Assembly: GCF_003994465.1 (NCBI RefSeq)
Contig: NZ_RZNX01000003.1
Coordinates: forward strand, 62,234 to 126,233
Direction of reading: 5' to 3'
DNA from: Paenibacillus zeisoli
GTDB taxonomy: Bacteria > Bacillota > Bacilli > Paenibacillales > Paenibacillaceae
DNA length: 64,000 bases
Part shown: piece after piece, positions 24,354-33,317 of the stretch
Layout of the letters: every line of letters starts with the position of its first letter
Numbering within the stretch: the first letter of the stretch is position 1
The notes under the pieces: model-generated
What the model was told of the DNA's origin: nothing
Databases searched by the model: none
Seen by the model: the letters and a program-made list of their open reading frames with translations, nothing else
Position numbers and translations under genes: made by a program

Positions 24354-25251
24354 TGGATTCACCCACCTCTTGGATAAAGATTTGGTTAAGCGTCGGTTCT
24401 TTAATCTCGAAATGTTCTACTTCACTCTGCTGCATTGCCATATTCAAAATCTCTTTTGCGGCCGCAACGTTGTTAATATGTATCAGGTAGCCGCGTTCAC
24501 GCTTCTCTACACTTTGCACACCCTGTATCTTCTCAATTCCTGTAACTTCGCCTATGGTGTTAAGTACAATCTGCTCTCTAGGGTAACGCTGCTTAATCTC
24601 TCTAATATTGCCCTGCAATACTGGATTGGAACGGTGAAGAATCGTAATCCGCTGACACAGCTCCTCGACGTGTTCCATTCGGTGGGTGGAGAACAGGATG
24701 CTGGTACCGTTATCGCGAAGCTCCTTCACGGTAGACTTAAGAATTTCCACATTCACCGGGTCCAGACCACTAAAGGCCTCATCCAGAATCAAGATCTTCG
24801 GACGGTGAACAACGGCTGCGATAAAGCCCATCTTCTGCTGGTTCCCTTTGGACAGCTCTTCAATCTTCTTGTCGTAATACTCCGGCACCTCGAACCGGTC
24901 CAGCCAATACCTTAGACTCTTGTCGGCATCCTTGGCTGACATCCCGCGCAGGCGGGCCAAGTAGTTAATCTGATCACTGACCTTCACCTTTGGATACAAG
25001 CCCCGCTCTTCCGGCAGGTAACCCATGCCGTGCTGGAGCTCGCTGCTGTATTCTTTACCATGATACTGAATGCGTCCTCCATCCGGGTAAATAATCCCCA
25101 GAACCATCCGCATCGTCGTGGTCTTCCCGGCGCCGTTCCCGCCCAGCAATCCGTAGATCTCGCCTTCTTTCACATCTAGCGAGACCCCGTTAACGGCTGT
25201 CTTCTCCCCATACTGCTTGAACAGATTGTCAATTACCAAAGGTTGTGTCAT
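24346..25251 (-). CDS. ABC transporter ATP-binding protein, NatA/YhaQ-like
   Basis: 301 residues. Walker A GGNGAGKTT, Q-loop region YLPEERGLYPKVKV, signature LSKGNQQK, Walker B ILILDEAFSGLDP and H-loop STHRMEHVE are all intact, followed by an extra C-terminal domain of about 90 residues typical of DUF4162-bearing export ATPases. Its ATG shares one base with the stop codon of the preceding ATPase gene, and its end overlaps the permease, so the three form one unit with the permease at 23073 as partner. Confidence 0.88.
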   Translation of the reverse strand: MTQPLVIDNLFKQYGEKTAVNGVSLDVKEGEIYGLLGGNGAGKTTTMRMVLGIIYPDGGRIQYHGKEYSSELQHGMGYLPEERGLYPKVKVSDQINYLARLRGMSAKDADKSLRYWLDRFEVPEYYDKKIEELSKGNQQKMGFIAAVVHRPKILILDEAFSGLDPVNVEILKSTVKELRDNGTSILFSTHRMEHVEELCQRITILHRSNPVLQGNIREIKQRYPREQIVLNTIGEVTGIEKIQGVQSVEKRERGYLIHINNVAAAKEILNMAMQQSEVEHFEIKEPTLNQIFIQEVGESNE

Positions 25252-26171
25252 TAATATTCTCCCCTCTTCCATTTGATCTCTTCAGGCAATTCGCCCTTCA
25301 TCCATAGCGTTAGAATATCTTCCAGCTCAAGTCCCCGGCTCTTCAATATACTAACACCGCGGTTCACCAAGATGTCTTCAAGCTCTGCCAAATTCTGTAC
25401 CAGAAGCCGCCAATTCGACGGGCCATCCTCGTGAATTTCAAGAATATCCGGCAGCCCTTCGAGCTGGGCTCTGTCTGTTCGAACCCACAGCTCCTTCCAG
25501 TTCCCCATCAGCACATCCTTCTCCACCATGCCCTTGACCTCACCTTGATGCACCAGCACAATATAGTCGGCCAGGCGCTTCACTTCATCCACGATGTGGG
25601 TGGAGAGCACAATCGTGATCTCCTCTTCCTCGAGGCAGCTGCGGAGCACGTCAATCATATGCTTCCAGGCAAAGGGATCCAGTCCAGATGAAGGTTCATC
25701 CAGCAGCAGCAGCTTGGGCCGGCAGGCTAATGCTGCCGCAATCTCGAATTTTCGCCGCTCCCCCTTGGACATTTTGTTCAGCTTCACCTTCTCAGGCACC
25801 TCGAAGCGTCTCAGCAGTTCCTCCAGCCGCTGCTGGTCCCATCTCGGATACCAACGGGCTCTGAAGGCTGCTGCTTCCTCGGGAGTCTTATAATTCTCTT
25901 CATACAGAGGAACCTCGGGCACATAACCAATCAGCTGTCTAAGCTCTGTTGGCAGCACCCCTGGTGCGCTCTTACCGAACCAGCTCAGCTCCCCTTCGTC
26001 CGGATGCAGCGTCTGAAGAATAAGATTCATAATCGTGCTCTTCCCGGAACCATTGGGTCCAACCAATGCCACCACATAACCGGACGGTATTTCCAGATTC
26101 AGTGGACCTATCGGCTTTCGCCTTCCGCTCTTGCGGATCCCGTTCATCTGTACGGCCAATGCTTCTATCAC
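25251..26171 (-). CDS. ABC transporter ATP-binding protein, YtrB-like
   Basis: 306 residues with Walker A GPNGSGKST, Q-loop GYVPEVPLYEENYKT, signature MSKGERRK, Walker B LLLLDEPSSGLDP and H-loop STHIVDEVK, plus an 80-residue C-terminal extension. The start is GTG with GGAGG ten bases upstream; it overlaps the GntR regulator's stop by one base. The likely membrane partner is the 237-aa protein at 26672, which lacks its own ATPase. The operon therefore encodes two ATPases and two permeases. Confidence 0.87.
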   Translation of the reverse strand: MIEALAVQMNGIRKSGRRKPIGPLNLEIPSGYVVALVGPNGSGKSTIMNLILQTLHPDEGELSWFGKSAPGVLPTELRQLIGYVPEVPLYEENYKTPEEAAAFRARWYPRWDQQRLEELLRRFEVPEKVKLNKMSKGERRKFEIAAALACRPKLLLLDEPSSGLDPFAWKHMIDVLRSCLEEEEITIVLSTHIVDEVKRLADYIVLVHQGEVKGMVEKDVLMGNWKELWVRTDRAQLEGLPDILEIHEDGPSNWRLLVQNLAELEDILVNRGVSILKSRGLELEDILTLWMKGELPEEIKWKRGEY

Positions 26172-26581
26172 TAGGAATCTGCCTCCTTCTGATTGCTATG
26201 GTATTTCTTCTTCAGGATTTGTAAAAACAGCTCCTTAAGCTCGTCTTCTCCGTATTGAACGGCAAGCCCTGCGTCAACAGCCGCCTCCACCGCTTCCTGC
26301 ACGACGGTCCTGCGGTACTCACTACGTTCGCCCTGATCCACCTTGGCTACGAACGTACCTGTTCCCTGCCTAGTTCGTAGAAATCCTTCGTTCTCCAGAT
26401 CTTGATATACGCGCCGAATTGTAATCACGCTGCAGTTCAGACTTCCTGCGAACTCCCTGATGGAAGGAAGCAGCGTCCCTTCCTCAATCTGCTCACTGAC
26501 AATGAGCGAGCGAAGCTGTGTCTTGATCTGGTGATACAAAGGCTCGGCGCTGTTCTCATTAATTTGAATGGGAATCCACAC
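26171..26581 (-). CDS. GntR-family regulator, YtrA subfamily
   Basis: About 136 residues: a GntR winged helix (PLYHQIKTQLRSLIVSEQIEEGTLLPSIREFAGSLNCSVITIRRVYQDLENEGFLRTRQGTGTFVA) followed by only about 55 residues, the short C-terminal domain typical of YtrA regulators of ABC operons. The GTG at 26581 lies six bases after AAGGTGAGGTG; a GTG nine bases earlier is an alternative. Probably the repressor acting at the palindrome 27488-27507. YtrA-type operons often respond to cell-wall antibiotics. Confidence 0.87.
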   Translation of the reverse strand: MWIPIQINENSAEPLYHQIKTQLRSLIVSEQIEEGTLLPSIREFAGSLNCSVITIRRVYQDLENEGFLRTRQGTGTFVAKVDQGERSEYRRTVVQEAVEAAVDAGLAVQYGEDELKELFLQILKKKYHSNQKEADS

Positions 26582-26671
26582 CCTTCGCACCTCACCTTCA
26601 GTTCTCTAAGTCAATTATGTTTGTTATATGTGCAGCGGGACTGAAGGCTCTAAATGATCGTCACCTATGGC

Positions 26672-27385
26672 TTAAGCCAAATCCCTGAAGGCCATCTTCC
26701 GGAGCGTAATCCGGCAGATCAGAGCTAGAACCAGTCCTCCTACCACCAAGGCCCCCCACATTAAAGGAGAGAGAAGTCCATATTGCATCGAATATTCCAT
26801 CACAAAGCGAACCAGATTGCCCCCGTTCATATAGATTACGAAAGCCAGGCAGGCGACCAGGAAATTAACGATAATGCTGGCCCACATGTAAATAACGCCC
26901 CGCTTCAGGAATTCATAGTAGATGTAACTGCCGGTCATGAGCAGCCCATAACCTACCCAGGTAATCACAAAAGAAATATAGCTGACCGCGCTCATCTCCA
27001 CCCAGTAGGAATAGGACATAACCAGCATGAAGCCAAAGAAAATTACATTATTGAGTACCAGAGCGAATAACAAATGAATGATTCTACTGCTCATGATGAA
27101 TTTCAGCGGTATGGGAAGAATCCGATAGTAGTACAGCATTTTCGTATAGGAATCATCTTTAAGGTAACGAAATCCTCTACGGCAGAATAGAAAGCCGGTA
27201 AGCGGAACAAGCAGTAGAAGCATGAAATCAGGCAGGGGATCAATGGGGTCCCTGTCACCCCTAGTGAACAAAAAGCTGGTTGTCAGGCCCATATAGAGCA
27301 TGAAGACGACATTCCATAAGAGATAGAGCGGCGCACTCCTTAAATTGTTCCAAAAAATAAACCAACCTTCTCTCCACGTGTTCAA
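26672..27385 (-). CDS. ABC-2-like membrane protein, permease partner
   Basis: 237 residues with six predicted membrane helices (for example LYLLWNVVFMLYMGLTTSFLF, FMLLLLVPLTGFLFC, VLNNVIFFGFMLVMSY, FLVACLAFVIYM, GALVVGGLVLALICRI). No enzyme motifs. It is the first gene after the operator/promoter at 27488-27535, and is followed by the GntR regulator and two ATPases, so it is best read as the membrane subunit for the YtrB-like ATPase. Confidence 0.75.
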   Translation of the reverse strand: MNTWREGWFIFWNNLRSAPLYLLWNVVFMLYMGLTTSFLFTRGDRDPIDPLPDFMLLLLVPLTGFLFCRRGFRYLKDDSYTKMLYYYRILPIPLKFIMSSRIIHLLFALVLNNVIFFGFMLVMSYSYWVEMSAVSYISFVITWVGYGLLMTGSYIYYEFLKRGVIYMWASIIVNFLVACLAFVIYMNGGNLVRFVMEYSMQYGLLSPLMWGALVVGGLVLALICRITLRKMAFRDLA

Positions 27386-27487
27386 TCCAAATCAACCTTT
27401 CTTGTCTTGATGTAAAAGATCTGTTCTGTAGGGTACAGTGTGTAAGTACATCTGCTGTATTGTTTACTGTGTATCCTGTGTGCTTAG

Positions 27488-27535
27488 TGTGTATATCTTT
27501 ATACACAGTATAATGTCCAGAATTAACCATGTCAA
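27488..27535 (-). promoter_or_regulatory. Promoter and palindromic operator of the GntR-ABC operon
   Basis: Minus strand: -35 TTGACA (27530-27535), 17-bp spacer, -10 TATACT (27507-27512). Directly downstream is a perfect 8-4-8 palindrome, TGTGTATA-TCTT-TATACACA (27488-27507), overlapping the last base of the -10. More TGTGTA/TACACA-like half-sites occur between 27440 and 27485. This fits repression by the YtrA-like regulator of the operon. Confidence 0.75.
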
Positions 27536-27556
27536 CGAGTCTTTTGTAAAATTTCT

Positions 27557-27594
27557 ACAAAAAAAAGAGACTGGCGATGATCTCGCCTGTCTCT
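27557..27594 (-). terminator. Terminator of the cytochrome oxidase operon
   Basis: Minus strand hairpin AGAGAC-GGCGA/TCGCC-GTCTCT followed by eight T, 34 bp beyond the stop of the DUF420 gene. Confidence 0.85.
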
Positions 27595-27627
27595 TATCAT
27601 TCAATCCCTTAGCTTATAGAATTTTAC

Positions 27628-28092
27628 CTATGTCCCAAAAATCGTATCAATCATCGACTTGGTGTGCCCGCCTGGATACAGCACATACAGCAGGACATAT
27701 ACAGCTACACCGGTGATCGCGGTGAAGAACCAGATCACGGCCGTAACCCGGCCCCATTTGCGATGTTTGGCGAGTCTCTCCTTGAAAGCAAGAACGATCG
27801 TCGTCAGACCAAACACAGCGGCAACCGTGGCCAGAATAATGTGGAAAATCAAGAAGATCTGATAATAGATCGCCAGATCAGCCGGACCGCCCCAGTTCGT
27901 ATTTCCGATTAATATGGTCCGGGACGCATAAATGATGAAGAAGATCAGTGCCGCCACAGCTCCGGCAAGCATCACCTTCTTATGGGCCTCTCTTCTTCCT
28001 TTAATAATGAGTCCCCAACCAATAGCAACCAGGATCGCACTAATTACGATAAAGGAAGTGCTGATTGTGGGAAACAGTGTATACACATCCAT
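27628..28092 (-). CDS. DUF420 membrane protein (YozB/CtaM-like)
   Basis: 154 residues with four to five membrane helices. DUF420 features are the HKKVMLAGAVAALIFFIIYASRTIL and IYYQIFLIFHIILATVAAVFGLTTIVLAFKERLAKHRKWGRVTAVIWFFTAITGVAVYVLLYVLYP segments, with conserved His residues that could handle heme or copper. Homologues (CtaM in Staphylococcus) are needed for maturation of heme-copper oxidases. It ends the caa3 operon, 92 bp after ctaG, so a role in assembly fits. Confidence 0.82.
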   Translation of the reverse strand: MDVYTLFPTISTSFIVISAILVAIGWGLIIKGRREAHKKVMLAGAVAALIFFIIYASRTILIGNTNWGGPADLAIYYQIFLIFHIILATVAAVFGLTTIVLAFKERLAKHRKWGRVTAVIWFFTAITGVAVYVLLYVLYPGGHTKSMIDTIFGT

Positions 28093-28184
28093 CTTAACTT
28101 CATCCTCCTGTTCGGCTTACCGCTAATTCGGATCTGCTGTCTAGCAGCACCCTGATCAGCATATCTACATGGATTGAACTAAAG

Positions 28185-29078
28185 TTATGCTTTCTTCAGC
28201 TCATTTCCATATACTTCATCATCCTTATTCTCCTGCTTGTACCAATTCCTGAATACTACAGCAAGCATCGATGCAAAAATAATTTCCTGTATGAACTTCA
28301 TTACAATCCCGCCCACCTGCTGGTCAACATGGGGATCCATGTAAGCAAAGTAGCCCGGTCCGCCAAAAGTCCGCAGAAGCATGGTTGTATCACCTGACAC
28401 GCAGTAACCCATGGCCTTGGCCCAGACGGTCGGGTCATTGTAAGTCGCATAGAGACTGGTTGACGAGAAGATAATCAGTCCGCATGCCGGGGTAAGCAGT
28501 ACCATATTGATCGCAATATAGGCCATCTTCTTCAGCCCTTTGGTCTCCGAATATTCCGGAAGCGGGTTCACCAGCGTCCACCACATCAGAATCGCAGACG
28601 CGAACAAGACCACGTAATACAGACGATGAATTCCAAAGTGAAGCATGACGTAATCATGGATTGCAGGAATATGGTAGAACGAGAACAATCCGTTGAACAG
28701 CACGGCTGCTACAATCGGATGAGCCAGAAAAGACAGCTTACGCAGCGGATTGTACTTTAGAATTCCTCTCCAAGCCCAATCCGGGATTCCCAGCATCAGG
28801 AGCGGCGGAGCTATGAGATAGGTCAGTGCCATGCTGAGCATATGGAAGCTGAACATGATGTGGCCCATCAGGCTGATGGGGCCGCCTTGAGCCAGATAGA
28901 TCACGAGCATTCCGGATACAAAAGCAATCTTCTTTCCTGTGCTTACAGGGCTGCCGTTCTTGAACCGCTCACTGAGCGGACCCATGAGCAGTAAATAGCC
29001 TGCTGTAATCAGAAGAATAGCTGCCATGAACAAAGGGCTCCACAAATCTCTAAAGCTGAAATATTCTAATCCCAGCAT
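28185..29078 (-). CDS. ctaG: Cytochrome caa3 oxidase assembly factor CtaG
   Basis: 297 residues with seven to eight membrane helices. The caa3_CtaG pattern is clear: LIAPPLLMLGIPDWAWRG, HIMFSFHMLSMALTYL with conserved His residues, and a C-terminal region GGIVMKFIQEIIFASMLAVVFRNWYKQE. CtaG is required for copper-site assembly in the caa3 oxidase. AAGGAGG precedes the ATG. A terminator hairpin separates it from ctaF, so its expression should be lower than the structural genes. Confidence 0.87.
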   Translation of the reverse strand: MLGLEYFSFRDLWSPLFMAAILLITAGYLLLMGPLSERFKNGSPVSTGKKIAFVSGMLVIYLAQGGPISLMGHIMFSFHMLSMALTYLIAPPLLMLGIPDWAWRGILKYNPLRKLSFLAHPIVAAVLFNGLFSFYHIPAIHDYVMLHFGIHRLYYVVLFASAILMWWTLVNPLPEYSETKGLKKMAYIAINMVLLTPACGLIIFSSTSLYATYNDPTVWAKAMGYCVSGDTTMLLRTFGGPGYFAYMDPHVDQQVGGIVMKFIQEIIFASMLAVVFRNWYKQENKDDEVYGNELKKA

Positions 29079-29141
29079 ACCAAAACCTCCTTATCTGCTG
29101 GCACGGATTTACTGTCGATTGTGTGACAAATGTCTCACTGA

Positions 29142-29174
29142 ACAAAAAAGAGGGGGCTGTAACCCAGCCTCCTC
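29142..29174 (-). terminator. Internal terminator between ctaF and ctaG
   Basis: Minus strand hairpin GAGGAGGCTG/CAGCCCCCTC (one mismatch) with loop GGTTA followed by TTTTTTG, right after the ctaF stop. It probably attenuates transcription into ctaG and the DUF420 gene. Confidence 0.8.
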
Positions 29175-29180
29175 TCTATT

Positions 29181-29501
29181 TTACCACCAAACCCAGTATA
29201 AAGCTGTAATCACGGCTGTTCCGGCTACGAAGAATCCGAAGGCCATGAACAGGATCGGGATCATGTGTCCCTTGTCTTTGAGGTGCATCCAGTAACCTAA
29301 CTGAACGAGCACCTGCAGGACGGCCATTACGACCAACAAGATGATCGTAAATGAGGCGTTCACTCCACCTGCAGCAACTGCCGCAAAGGCAATCAGGGTA
29401 AGCACGATGGAGAAGATAAAGGCAATTACGTGTTTCTGGGGACCTTCTGTACGGTGTCTATGTCTCACCGCACTGCCTTGATTCGTATTATGTTCTGACA
29501 T
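29181..29501 (-). CDS. ctaF: Cytochrome c oxidase subunit IV
   Basis: 106 residues with three membrane helices; the family segment KHVIAFIFSIVLTLIAFAAVA...VLVQLGYWMHLKDKGHMIPILFMAFGF is typical of COX4/CyoD-type subunits. It follows ctaE by 3 bp and has AAGGTGGG before the ATG. It stabilises the catalytic subunit of the caa3 oxidase. Confidence 0.87.
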   Translation of the reverse strand: MSEHNTNQGSAVRHRHRTEGPQKHVIAFIFSIVLTLIAFAAVAAGGVNASFTIILLVVMAVLQVLVQLGYWMHLKDKGHMIPILFMAFGFFVAGTAVITALYWVWW

Positions 29502-29504
29502 GTC

Positions 29505-30131
29505 TTAACCCACCTTCCCAAGGAGGTATACGACGGTGAAGATGAATACCCACACGACGTCGATAAAGTGCCAGTACATCGCGGATACATAAATTTTCGG
29601 TGCTGTAACAACGGTCAGACCCTTCTTGGCCAGCTGACCAATCAGCAGCGAGATCCATACAACCCCGAACAAGACGTGCGCACCGTGGAAGCCGACCAGC
29701 GTATAGAACGCTGAACTGAACGCACTCGTCGTCATGCCGAATTTCTCGTGGTTCACATACTCCGCGAACTCGTATATCTCAAGTCCCAAGAAGCCAAGTC
29801 CGAGAATAACCGTAACGATCAACCATAAGGATAACGATTTGCGATTCCCTTTATGCATCGCCTGGATGGCGAATACACTTGTCAAACTACTTACCAGGAG
29901 GATGAAGGTCGCCGCTGCAACTGTAGGCAGCTTGAACAGCTCATCCGCGCTAGGACCGTCAGCAATCTGCTCCCGAAGTGCAAGGAATGTGGCGAAGAGT
30001 GTTCCGAAGAGAACCGATTCACCGCCTAGGAACAACCAGAAAGCAAGTACTTTATTGCGGCCTTCAAGTGTGGCTTTCTCCGGTTCATGGGGAAGAGCCG
30101 ATGTCACCTGTTCAGCATGGGGTGCACTCAT
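29505..30131 (-). CDS. ctaE: Cytochrome c oxidase subunit III
   Basis: 208 residues, five membrane helices as in bacterial five-helix COX3. Landmarks: KVLAFWLFLGGESVLFGTLFATFLAL (with the conserved Glu), TLVGFHGAHVLFGVVWI and AMYWHFIDVVWVFIFTVVYLLG. The ATG overlaps the ctaD stop by four bases (ATGA), which couples translation of the subunits. Confidence 0.92.
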   Translation of the reverse strand: MSAPHAEQVTSALPHEPEKATLEGRNKVLAFWLFLGGESVLFGTLFATFLALREQIADGPSADELFKLPTVAAATFILLVSSLTSVFAIQAMHKGNRKSLSLWLIVTVILGLGFLGLEIYEFAEYVNHEKFGMTTSAFSSAFYTLVGFHGAHVLFGVVWISLLIGQLAKKGLTVVTAPKIYVSAMYWHFIDVVWVFIFTVVYLLGKVG

Positions 30132-31975
30132 GCTTTGACCCCCTTCTCTGTAGTTTCCTCTGGATCGATATGCCAGCCGTGATCATCATACAGCGAGCGG
30201 ATCGCCATGCAGACGAAGGTAACTATCAGACCAAGGCCAACTACCAAATATTGATGATACATAAATCCAAGTCCTGCAACAAAGATCCCGACTGACATGA
30301 CAAATGGAAGAATAGAAGCCGATGGCATATGGATCGGGCCGACCGGTTCTGCCGGGGTCATCTCCGTATGTCCAGCCATCTTCTCTTTCCAGTAAGCATC
30401 AAGCCCACGCACAAGTGGAGTCTGCTTGAAGTTATATTCTGGAGGAGGGGATGGAATGGACCATTCCAGTGTACGTCCGTCTTCCCATGGATCGTTAGGC
30501 GCATCTGCAGGTCTTCTTGTAGTCACTACTACGTTGAGCAGGAATACGAGAACACCAACACCCATCATCAGAGCACCCACTGTACTTACCAAGTTCAAAG
30601 TATCAAAGCCTTGACCAGGCAAATAAGTAAAGATACGGCGCTGCATCCCCATCAGACCCAGGAAATGCTGTACGAAGAAGGTCAGATGGAAGCCGATAAT
30701 GAAGAACCAGAAGCCGATTTTGCCAAGCTTCTCATCAAGTACACGACCGAACATCTTAGGCCACCAGTAGTGAAGGCCAGAGAACAATCCGAGGACCAGA
30801 CCACCTACGATAACATAGTGGAAGTGTGCAACTACGAAATACGTATCATGGAACTGGTAATCCGCAGGTGCAGATGCAAGCATAACCCCTGTAACCCCAC
30901 CCATAACGAAGGTAGGAATGAAGCCGGATGCATACAGGTTAGCTGACGTGAACCGGATTTGCCCTCCCCACAGGGTGAAGAGCCAGTTAAAGATCTTGAT
31001 TCCCGTAGGAACCGCAATCAGCATGGTTGAAATTGAGAACAGCGCATTCGCTACCGGACCCATCCCGGTGGTGAACATGTGGTGAGCCCATACCATGAAG
31101 CCCAGGAAGGCAATCAGGATCGTAGCGAACACCATCGAGCTGTAACCGAACAGGCGCTTACGAGCAAAGGTAGGAATAACATCGGAAATGACGCCAAAGG
31201 CCGGCAAAATAAGTATGTAAACCTCAGGGTGTCCGAAGATCCAGAATATATGCTGCCAGAGAACCGGGTTACCGCCATTGCTGACTTCGAAGAAGTTAGC
31301 GCCGAGGATCCGGTCAAAGCTTAGCAGGACAAGTCCCACTGTAATGGCAGGGAAAGCAAATAGAATAATGGCTGAAGTAATAAATGCGGTCCATGTGAAC
31401 ATCGGCATCCGCATGAAGGTCATTCCCGGTGCACGCATCGTAATGACGGTAGCCAGGAAGTTGATGCCCCCGATCAGCGTTCCGAGACCCGCGATCTGAA
31501 GACCCACGGTGTAGAAGTCTACCCCGTGCGTACCGCTGTAAGCTGTAGTGGACAACGGCGTATATGCCGTCCAGCCGGCATCCGGCGCTCCGCCCATCAT
31601 CCAGCTGATGTTCAGCAGAATTCCGCCGAACAGGAACGTCCAGAAGCCAAGTGAATTCAGAAACGGAAACGCAACGTCACGCGCGCCGATCTGAAGCGGA
31701 ACCACCGCGTTCATCAAAGCGAAGATGAGTGGCATAACGCCAAGGAAGATCATTGTGGTACCATGCATGGTTATAAGTTCATTAAAAGTCTGAGCCGAAA
31801 CAAAGTCGTTCATGGGTTTAATAAGCTGCCAGCGGATCATCAAGGCTTCGATTCCGCCGATTCCGAAGAATAAAGCCCCGGCAATTAAGTACAGGATGCC
31901 GATTTTCTTGTGGTCAACGGTAGTTAACCAGTCCATCAGCCCCGTATGGCGCTTGACACTGTGAGCGTGAGCCAA
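30128..31975 (-). CDS. ctaD: Cytochrome c oxidase subunit I
   Basis: 615 residues of the heme-copper oxidase catalytic subunit. Heme and CuB ligands are visible in TMHGTTMIFLG, HIFWIFGHPEVYILILPAFGVISDVIPTFA (His-Tyr crosslink pair), VWAHHMFTTGM and YFVVAHFHYVIVGG. It pumps protons while reducing O2. The start is a TTG (AAAGGGGGTACAAACC before it), with MAHAHSVKRHTGLMDWLTTVDHKKIG as product start. It lies 50 bp after ctaC. Confidence 0.94.
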   Translation of the reverse strand: MAHAHSVKRHTGLMDWLTTVDHKKIGILYLIAGALFFGIGGIEALMIRWQLIKPMNDFVSAQTFNELITMHGTTMIFLGVMPLIFALMNAVVPLQIGARDVAFPFLNSLGFWTFLFGGILLNISWMMGGAPDAGWTAYTPLSTTAYSGTHGVDFYTVGLQIAGLGTLIGGINFLATVITMRAPGMTFMRMPMFTWTAFITSAIILFAFPAITVGLVLLSFDRILGANFFEVSNGGNPVLWQHIFWIFGHPEVYILILPAFGVISDVIPTFARKRLFGYSSMVFATILIAFLGFMVWAHHMFTTGMGPVANALFSISTMLIAVPTGIKIFNWLFTLWGGQIRFTSANLYASGFIPTFVMGGVTGVMLASAPADYQFHDTYFVVAHFHYVIVGGLVLGLFSGLHYWWPKMFGRVLDEKLGKIGFWFFIIGFHLTFFVQHFLGLMGMQRRIFTYLPGQGFDTLNLVSTVGALMMGVGVLVFLLNVVVTTRRPADAPNDPWEDGRTLEWSIPSPPPEYNFKQTPLVRGLDAYWKEKMAGHTEMTPAEPVGPIHMPSASILPFVMSVGIFVAGLGFMYHQYLVVGLGLIVTFVCMAIRSLYDDHGWHIDPEETTEKGVKA

Positions 31976-32025
31976 GGTTTGTACCCCCTTTAAAAATTCC
32001 TATCCAAGTTGCGCCGTGCGGTAAA

Positions 32026-33066
32026 TCATTGGGTCTTTAATTTTGAATTTGCCAAGTAGTCGGCAATTGCGTCAATTTGTTCATCCGTCAGCTTCAGATC
32101 CTTCTTCGGATTCGGCATTTTGTTGCCCGGTTTCACCGCTTGAGGATCTTCGAGCCAAGTCTTGAGGTTTTCTTTCGCTGTACCGTCCGTGCCGTTAATC
32201 AGAATGCTGGCTACCGATTCACGTCCACCGATTCCTGTCAGGTTCGGTGCGGACGGACCGCCCTCGCTGCCAATCGCATGGCAAGTCAGACACTGATTCT
32301 TGAAGACTTCTGCGGTAGCCTTGTCTTCAGGCATGGCCACAGGCTCTTTCATGGCCTTCACCCAGCTGTCGAACGAAGCCTGACTAACTGCTTTGACCTT
32401 GAATTCCATAAGACCATGGGATTGACCGCAAAGCTCAGCACATTTACCCAAGTAAACGCCTTCTTTATCTGCAGTGAACCAGGCGTTATTGATCGCGCCT
32501 TCAGGGTTTGTATCCGTCTTACCTGCCAGAGAAGGAACCCAGAATGAGTGAAGCACATCTGCGGTTTTCAATTGGAAAGCAATTTTCTTACCTGTAGGGA
32601 TAACCAAATCCTGAGCTGTAGTTACACCATAATCAGGATAGTTAAATTCCCACCAGAACTGGTGCGAAGTCACTTTCACTTTCACCGCGTTCTTGTCATT
32701 CCAGTAATTCTCACCATAAGAGAATACCTTTTGAACTGTTGCAACCCCCAGAATAAGAACCAGTACCAGAGGAATTACTGTCCAGAGCACTTCAAGCTTG
32801 AAGTTACCTTCCACTTGTTCAGGAATGTCTGTCTGTCCCGGTCTACGGCGAAAGCGTACCCATACATAAGCCGCAATACCGAACACAATGAGCAGAACGA
32901 CAATCATAATTGCAATGGAAAGCTTCATTAAATCAAATTGCCCTTGTGCTACAGGTCCCTGAGGTCTTAATGCAGACAAATCCTCGCGACCGCAAGCGGA
33001 CAATAACAGCACCAGCCCCGCAAATAAAGGAAGGAGCCGTTTCACAGCCTGCCACCGTTTCATCAT
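32026..33066 (-). CDS. ctaC: Cytochrome c oxidase subunit II with fused cytochrome c (caa3 type)
   Basis: 346 residues. Lipoprotein signal (LVLLLSACGRED, Cys25), two membrane helices (about 48-72 and 92-110), a cupredoxin domain with the CuA ligands His173, Cys209, Cys213, His217 and Met220 (CAELCGQSHGLM), and a C-terminal cytochrome c domain with CLTCH at 259-263 and a late Met ligand (GNKMPNP). This fusion defines caa3 oxidases of Bacilli. GTGGGG precedes the start; two consecutive ATGs are possible. First gene of ctaCDEF. Confidence 0.93.
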   Translation of the reverse strand: MMKRWQAVKRLLPLFAGLVLLLSACGREDLSALRPQGPVAQGQFDLMKLSIAIMIVVLLIVFGIAAYVWVRFRRRPGQTDIPEQVEGNFKLEVLWTVIPLVLVLILGVATVQKVFSYGENYWNDKNAVKVKVTSHQFWWEFNYPDYGVTTAQDLVIPTGKKIAFQLKTADVLHSFWVPSLAGKTDTNPEGAINNAWFTADKEGVYLGKCAELCGQSHGLMEFKVKAVSQASFDSWVKAMKEPVAMPEDKATAEVFKNQCLTCHAIGSEGGPSAPNLTGIGGRESVASILINGTDGTAKENLKTWLEDPQAVKPGNKMPNPKKDLKLTDEQIDAIADYLANSKLKTQ

Positions 33067-33239
33067 TGATCTACCCCACTTTTAACGTTTGTCTTCCGTT
33101 TGTAGTCACAAGTACCCTTTCCCCATAATCAGGAAACAATCGACTTGCTCTATCACGGAAACTGCTATCCTGTCAATTCGAACAATCACTAATTAAATAT
33201 ATGATTAGTACACAATTTTGTCAATGATTCAAGGGTAGT

Positions 33240-33317
33240 TCACAAATTGTTCAAAATTCCGAAAAGGCGCGTCATCACTGGGTTTGCAAGCGATTTCAAC
33301 CATTTCCTTTTGGTCAT
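33240..33317 (-). CDS. Candidate 25-residue basic amphipathic peptide
   Basis: MTKRKWLKSLANPVMTRLFGILNNL, followed by TGA, with AGGAGG five bases before the ATG, in the about 390-bp region upstream of ctaC. It overlaps another tiny frame by ATGA. No family recognised; the strong ribosome site is the main support. It may be a leader peptide or a small membrane-associated protein. Confidence 0.35.
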   Translation of the reverse strand: MTKRKWLKSLANPVMTRLFGILNNL

